From Moesziomyces globuligerus (lineage: Eukaryota; Basidiomycota; Ustilaginomycetes; Ustilaginales; Ustilaginaceae): a stretch of DNA of 64,000 nt. A program made the translations under genes and the position numbers. The notes under the pieces are model-generated. The model did not search any database, was not told the DNA's origin, and was given only the letters and a program-made list of their open reading frames with translations. Below are positions 61,584-64,000 of this stretch, piece after piece. The stretch is from assembly GCA_030849465.1 (NCBI GenBank), contig JARVLF010000009.1, positions 186,001 to 250,000 of the forward strand, given 5' to 3'. The first letter of the stretch is position 1. Each line of letters begins with the position of its first letter.

Positions 61584-62141
61584 CTAGAGCAGCATGGCAG
61601 CGCCGAGGAGGGCGGCCGAGACGAGGACGAGCATCTGGCACGCGACCGAGCCTAGCGCCGCGCTGCTTGCGCCGTTCGAATTGCCCAGCCCTCCCAAACC
61701 CATCGTAGCCGATGCGGACGATCCGCCTCCAGCGGCTGTGGTGGTAGCTGCTGATCCACCACCACCACCACCGCCGCCACCACCTCCGCGTGTGGTGGTG
61801 ACGGTGCGCGGGACAGCGGACGAGGCGCCACCGTTACCTCCGAGCGCCGCATACGCCGAGCTGGCGCCCGCTGCGGCGAGCGACGAGACGTAGACCGAGT
61901 CGAGCGTCGTGTAGGTCGCGAGCGCTGGCGTTCCTGCGGGACGACTGACGGGCGAGTTCTGCGTCTCGGTCACCACGCCATTGCCGCCCGCGGTCGAGCA
62001 CGAGCCAAACTGCACGCACGCCGACTGCGCATTGTTCGTCGTCAGCGGCGGCGCCGCCTGCGCCCGAACCGCCGACAGCGACGACAGCGCAGCCAGCACG
62101 GCGACGATCACCAACAACACTGAGCGCGCGTATCCGCCCAT
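61584..62141 (-). CDS. Small secreted protein, probably GPI-anchored
   Basis: A single exon of 185 residues. It starts MGGYARSVLLVIVAVLAALS, a signal peptide probably cut after VRAQA. The mature part has one close cysteine pair (CVQFGSC), a Thr/Ser/Ala-rich stretch, an uninterrupted run of eleven glycines (residues about 118-128), then Ser/Ala/Gly. The C-terminus is hydrophobic (CQMLVLVSAALLGAAMLL), preceded by a small-residue zone (SNGASSAALGS) suited to GPI attachment. It is thus probably a wall or plasma-membrane protein, O-glycosylated on Ser/Thr. I know no family for it. A secreted effector role is possible but unsupported. The poly-Gly run is encoded by varied GGN codons, mostly GGT/GGC. 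Confidence 0.75.
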   Translation of the reverse strand: MGGYARSVLLVIVAVLAALSSLSAVRAQAAPPLTTNNAQSACVQFGSCSTAGGNGVVTETQNSPVSRPAGTPALATYTTLDSVYVSSLAAAGASSAYAALGGNGGASSAVPRTVTTTRGGGGGGGGGGGSAATTTAAGGGSSASATMGLGGLGNSNGASSAALGSVACQMLVLVSAALLGAAMLL

Positions 62142-63020
62142 CGGAAAAATCGACGTTTCTCTTTGGTCCGGCCAAATCCAAGAGTGGGTTCAAAGCAGTG
62201 CCTACGCGTTTCGAAGCGTTCCCTGTAAAGGCCTGGAAGGTGCGAGATCCGATCGGTTGCTATGGTGGTCTTGTCCAGATGCGGTATATGGTGGATGATG
62301 GTAGAGGTAGGCGAGGTGTGTGAGATGGATGGCCAGTGGTGGTGCCGAGCAGGTGACGGTGGGATGGCGGTGGGCAGATCCATAGCCCAATCCGGGGCAG
62401 CAACTGTAACAGCTCGAGCAAGCGCGGGGGAAACTCTGCGCGGTCGGATCCCAAGACAGCAGCTGCGGGTGAGCACCAAGCGAGTTTTCTCTTTTCGCCA
62501 ATTTCAACTTCCGCAATCGGCGGCGCCGCTGCTGCTGCTGCTGCTGCTGCGAAAAGGCCCTCGCCTCGCCCGGCCCCCGTTCGGGGTAATCGACGCTGCA
62601 TCAAGTCGCGCCCACTCGCATTTGCCGCCTAAATCCAACACGCTTTCACACCTCACACAAGTCCGCCTTCGTCAGTTCCTGGATCGGGCTTCATCGCTTG
62701 CAACACCTTCCCGATCTCATCAAGAGGCTGCTCGTTGCGCATCCAGGCTCGACATGTGCGCAGCGACGGATGCATGGCGACGTCTCTTCTGCCGTATCTG
62801 CAGACGGGGGCTCCATCGAAGGACGGACGAACCTTGTTCGCTGCGCAGCCGCGGCAGATGCACCCGTGCACGCTGTGTAGATTCATCCCGAGCTTATGTG
62901 CGCACTCGTGTCGATAATGTCCAAGTACCCAAGCCTACCGCCTGATCAATGCGCCAGCCACGCCATCGTTCGCTTCTTGACCATCGTTTGACCCTCCATC
63001 CCCATCCCAATTGCGTTGCG
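62142..63020. promoter_or_regulatory. Divergent intergenic region with CTG repeat
   Basis: This 879-bp region separates the small GPI-type gene and the lysine-rich gene. It contains seven CTG units (62528-62548). No gene is recognised. Confidence 0.45.
62528..62548. repeat. CTG trinucleotide repeat, seven copies
   Basis: Seven perfect CTG units lie in the intergenic region about 470 bp before the lysine-rich gene. Confidence 0.9.
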
Positions 63021-64000
63021 ATGGGTGCCGCAGCGATCGCCGGTCTTGTGCTCGGCCTGCTCTTTGGTGCAGCGGCGCTGCTCTCTGGCATCCTCGCCTG
63101 CGCCAACCGAACCGAATCCGACGCCCTTCCGCTGCACAACAAACCCGCCGACCCCAAAAGCAAGGCCAAAGAACCCGAAAAAGCGGACAAGCAGGACGAA
63201 GCTACCAAGCCAACGGACAACCAATCCAAGGACAAGGGCAAGGGCAAGGACAAGGAGTCGAAGCCCGCCCCGCAGCCCAAGCCGGAAGAATGGTCCGGCG
63301 CAAAACTCTGGCAGGAGTACGTGGCCAAGGCGGGTCAGGACGCGGACAAGCCCCAGTACGTCGGCTTCGATCCCAAGACGGGCAAGATCGAGCTCCGTCC
63401 CGCGCCCGCCGCCGACGCTCCCTTCCTCAAGGTGCACGCGGACGGAAAGGTCGAGCTCGTTCAGCCCGACGGAGCTGCTAGCAAGAAGCAGGACAACAAG
63501 AAGCAGGATGACAAGAAGGACGATAAGAAGGAGGAGAAGAAGGACGATGAAAAGGAGGAGAAAAAGGACGATAAGAAGGATGGAAAGAAAGAGGAGAAGA
63601 AGGACGAGAAGAAAGACGAGAACAAGGACGAGAAGAAGGACGAGAAGAAAGATGACAAGAAGGACAACCAGAAGGACAACCAGAAGCAGGGTGGTGGGGA
63701 GCAGAAGGGCAAGCAGGGTGAAAGCTCTGGCGGTGGAGGAGGAGGAGGAGGAGGAGGAGGAGGAGGAGGAAAAGAAGGCGGCGGCGATATGAAGGGCAAG
63801 GGCAAAGACGCCTCGTCCGGGGCAGCCGACTCAAAAGCGGATGGCAAGCCGGCACCATCTCATCAGGGGGATGCTAAGAAGCCTCAGGCTGCGGGAGCGA
63901 AGAAGGATGCGGCTGAGCCAGCCAAGCTCACGGTGCAGGGGACGGTGGAGCTGGCGCAGATGCTTGAGGCGCTGGGCATCGTGCCTCCTCGGTCGGCCGA
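63021..64000 (+). CDS. Lysine-rich, membrane-anchored or secreted protein, unknown (partial)
   Basis: The frame from ATG at 63021 stays open to the window edge (326 codons, no stop), so the C-terminus is missing. Residues 5-28 (AIAGLVLGLLFGAAALLSGI) form one hydrophobic segment, either a signal anchor or an uncleaved leader, ending in a cysteine. A Lys/Asp/Pro spacer follows, then a short ordered region near 95-150 with EEWSGAKLWQEYVAKAG, YVGFDPKTGKIEL and FLKVHADGKVELVQPDG. Next comes a degenerate charged repeat of KKDD/KKDE/KKEE units (about residues 155-225), a stretch of at least twelve glycines (GGA codons, about 63733-63770), and another Lys/Ala-rich part that ends in an ordered VQGTVELAQMLEALGIVPP. 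I do not recognise a family. The charge pattern would suit a wall-binding or scaffold protein; that is a guess. Confidence 0.65.
   Translation, partial: MGAAAIAGLVLGLLFGAAALLSGILACANRTESDALPLHNKPADPKSKAKEPEKADKQDEATKPTDNQSKDKGKGKDKESKPAPQPKPEEWSGAKLWQEYVAKAGQDADKPQYVGFDPKTGKIELRPAPAADAPFLKVHADGKVELVQPDGAASKKQDNKKQDDKKDDKKEEKKDDEKEEKKDDKKDGKKEEKKDEKKDENKDEKKDEKKDDKKDNQKDNQKQGGGEQKGKQGESSGGGGGGGGGGGGGGKEGGGDMKGKGKDASSGAADSKADGKPAPSHQGDAKKPQAAGAKKDAAEPAKLTVQGTVELAQMLEALGIVPPRSA

Overview
The window looks like nuclear DNA of a smut-type basidiomycete (Ustilaginomycotina, most likely Ustilaginaceae). The reasons are high GC, long mostly intron-free genes with G/C-ending codons, short introns near the 5' end that almost all begin GTAAGT, mitochondrial and ER proteins of fungal type, and wide CT-rich promoters. 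I did not run a search, so the species is not assigned. There is no sign of a virus, transposon, CRISPR array, rRNA or tRNA.

Layout, left to right. The minus strand at the left edge holds the first exon of a HEN1-like small-RNA methyltransferase. After 5.2 kb without a recognisable gene comes a single-finger C2H2 regulator (5692-7261). Another 3.4 kb of non-coding DNA, with a 26-base C run, leads to a 1438-residue protein that joins a Sec14 (CRAL-TRIO) lipid-transfer module to a full Iml2/TTC39 module (10620-15289). Then follow a 2-oxoglutarate/Fe(II) oxygenase, an amidase, an unknown protein, urease, a flavin reductase-like protein, a mitochondrial serine O-acyltransferase (cysteine synthesis), free methionine-(R)-sulfoxide reductase, seipin, a secreted GH92 alpha-mannosidase, complex I subunit NDUFS5, an aldo-keto reductase, TAP42, a predicted mitochondrial helical protein, ribosomal protein P0, a LIM protein, UDP-glucose 4-epimerase, a PrpF-family isomerase, a PlsC-type acyltransferase, a MIC12-like protein, NAA25 (NatB), an Msb1/Mug8 polarity protein, glutamate decarboxylase, a small GPI-anchored-type protein, and a lysine-rich membrane-anchored protein that runs off the right edge.

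Most of these are housekeeping genes with no obvious operon or biosynthetic-cluster logic. Weak functional groupings can be seen. Nitrogen release: amidase and urease. Sulfur: the divergent serine O-acyltransferase and methionine sulfoxide reductase. Lipids: Sec14-Iml2, seipin and acyltransferase. Many neighbours are tail-to-tail with gaps of 41-125 bp, so 3' ends probably overlap as antisense transcripts.

The strongest candidate for something undescribed is the Sec14-Iml2 fusion. It physically joins a lipid-transfer module to a protein whose yeast homologue is linked to lipid droplets and inclusion-body clearance. Next are the HEN1-like gene (RNA silencing is patchy in smuts), the duplicated CVDANE motif in the serine O-acyltransferase, the very extended seipin, and several proteins with no assignable family.
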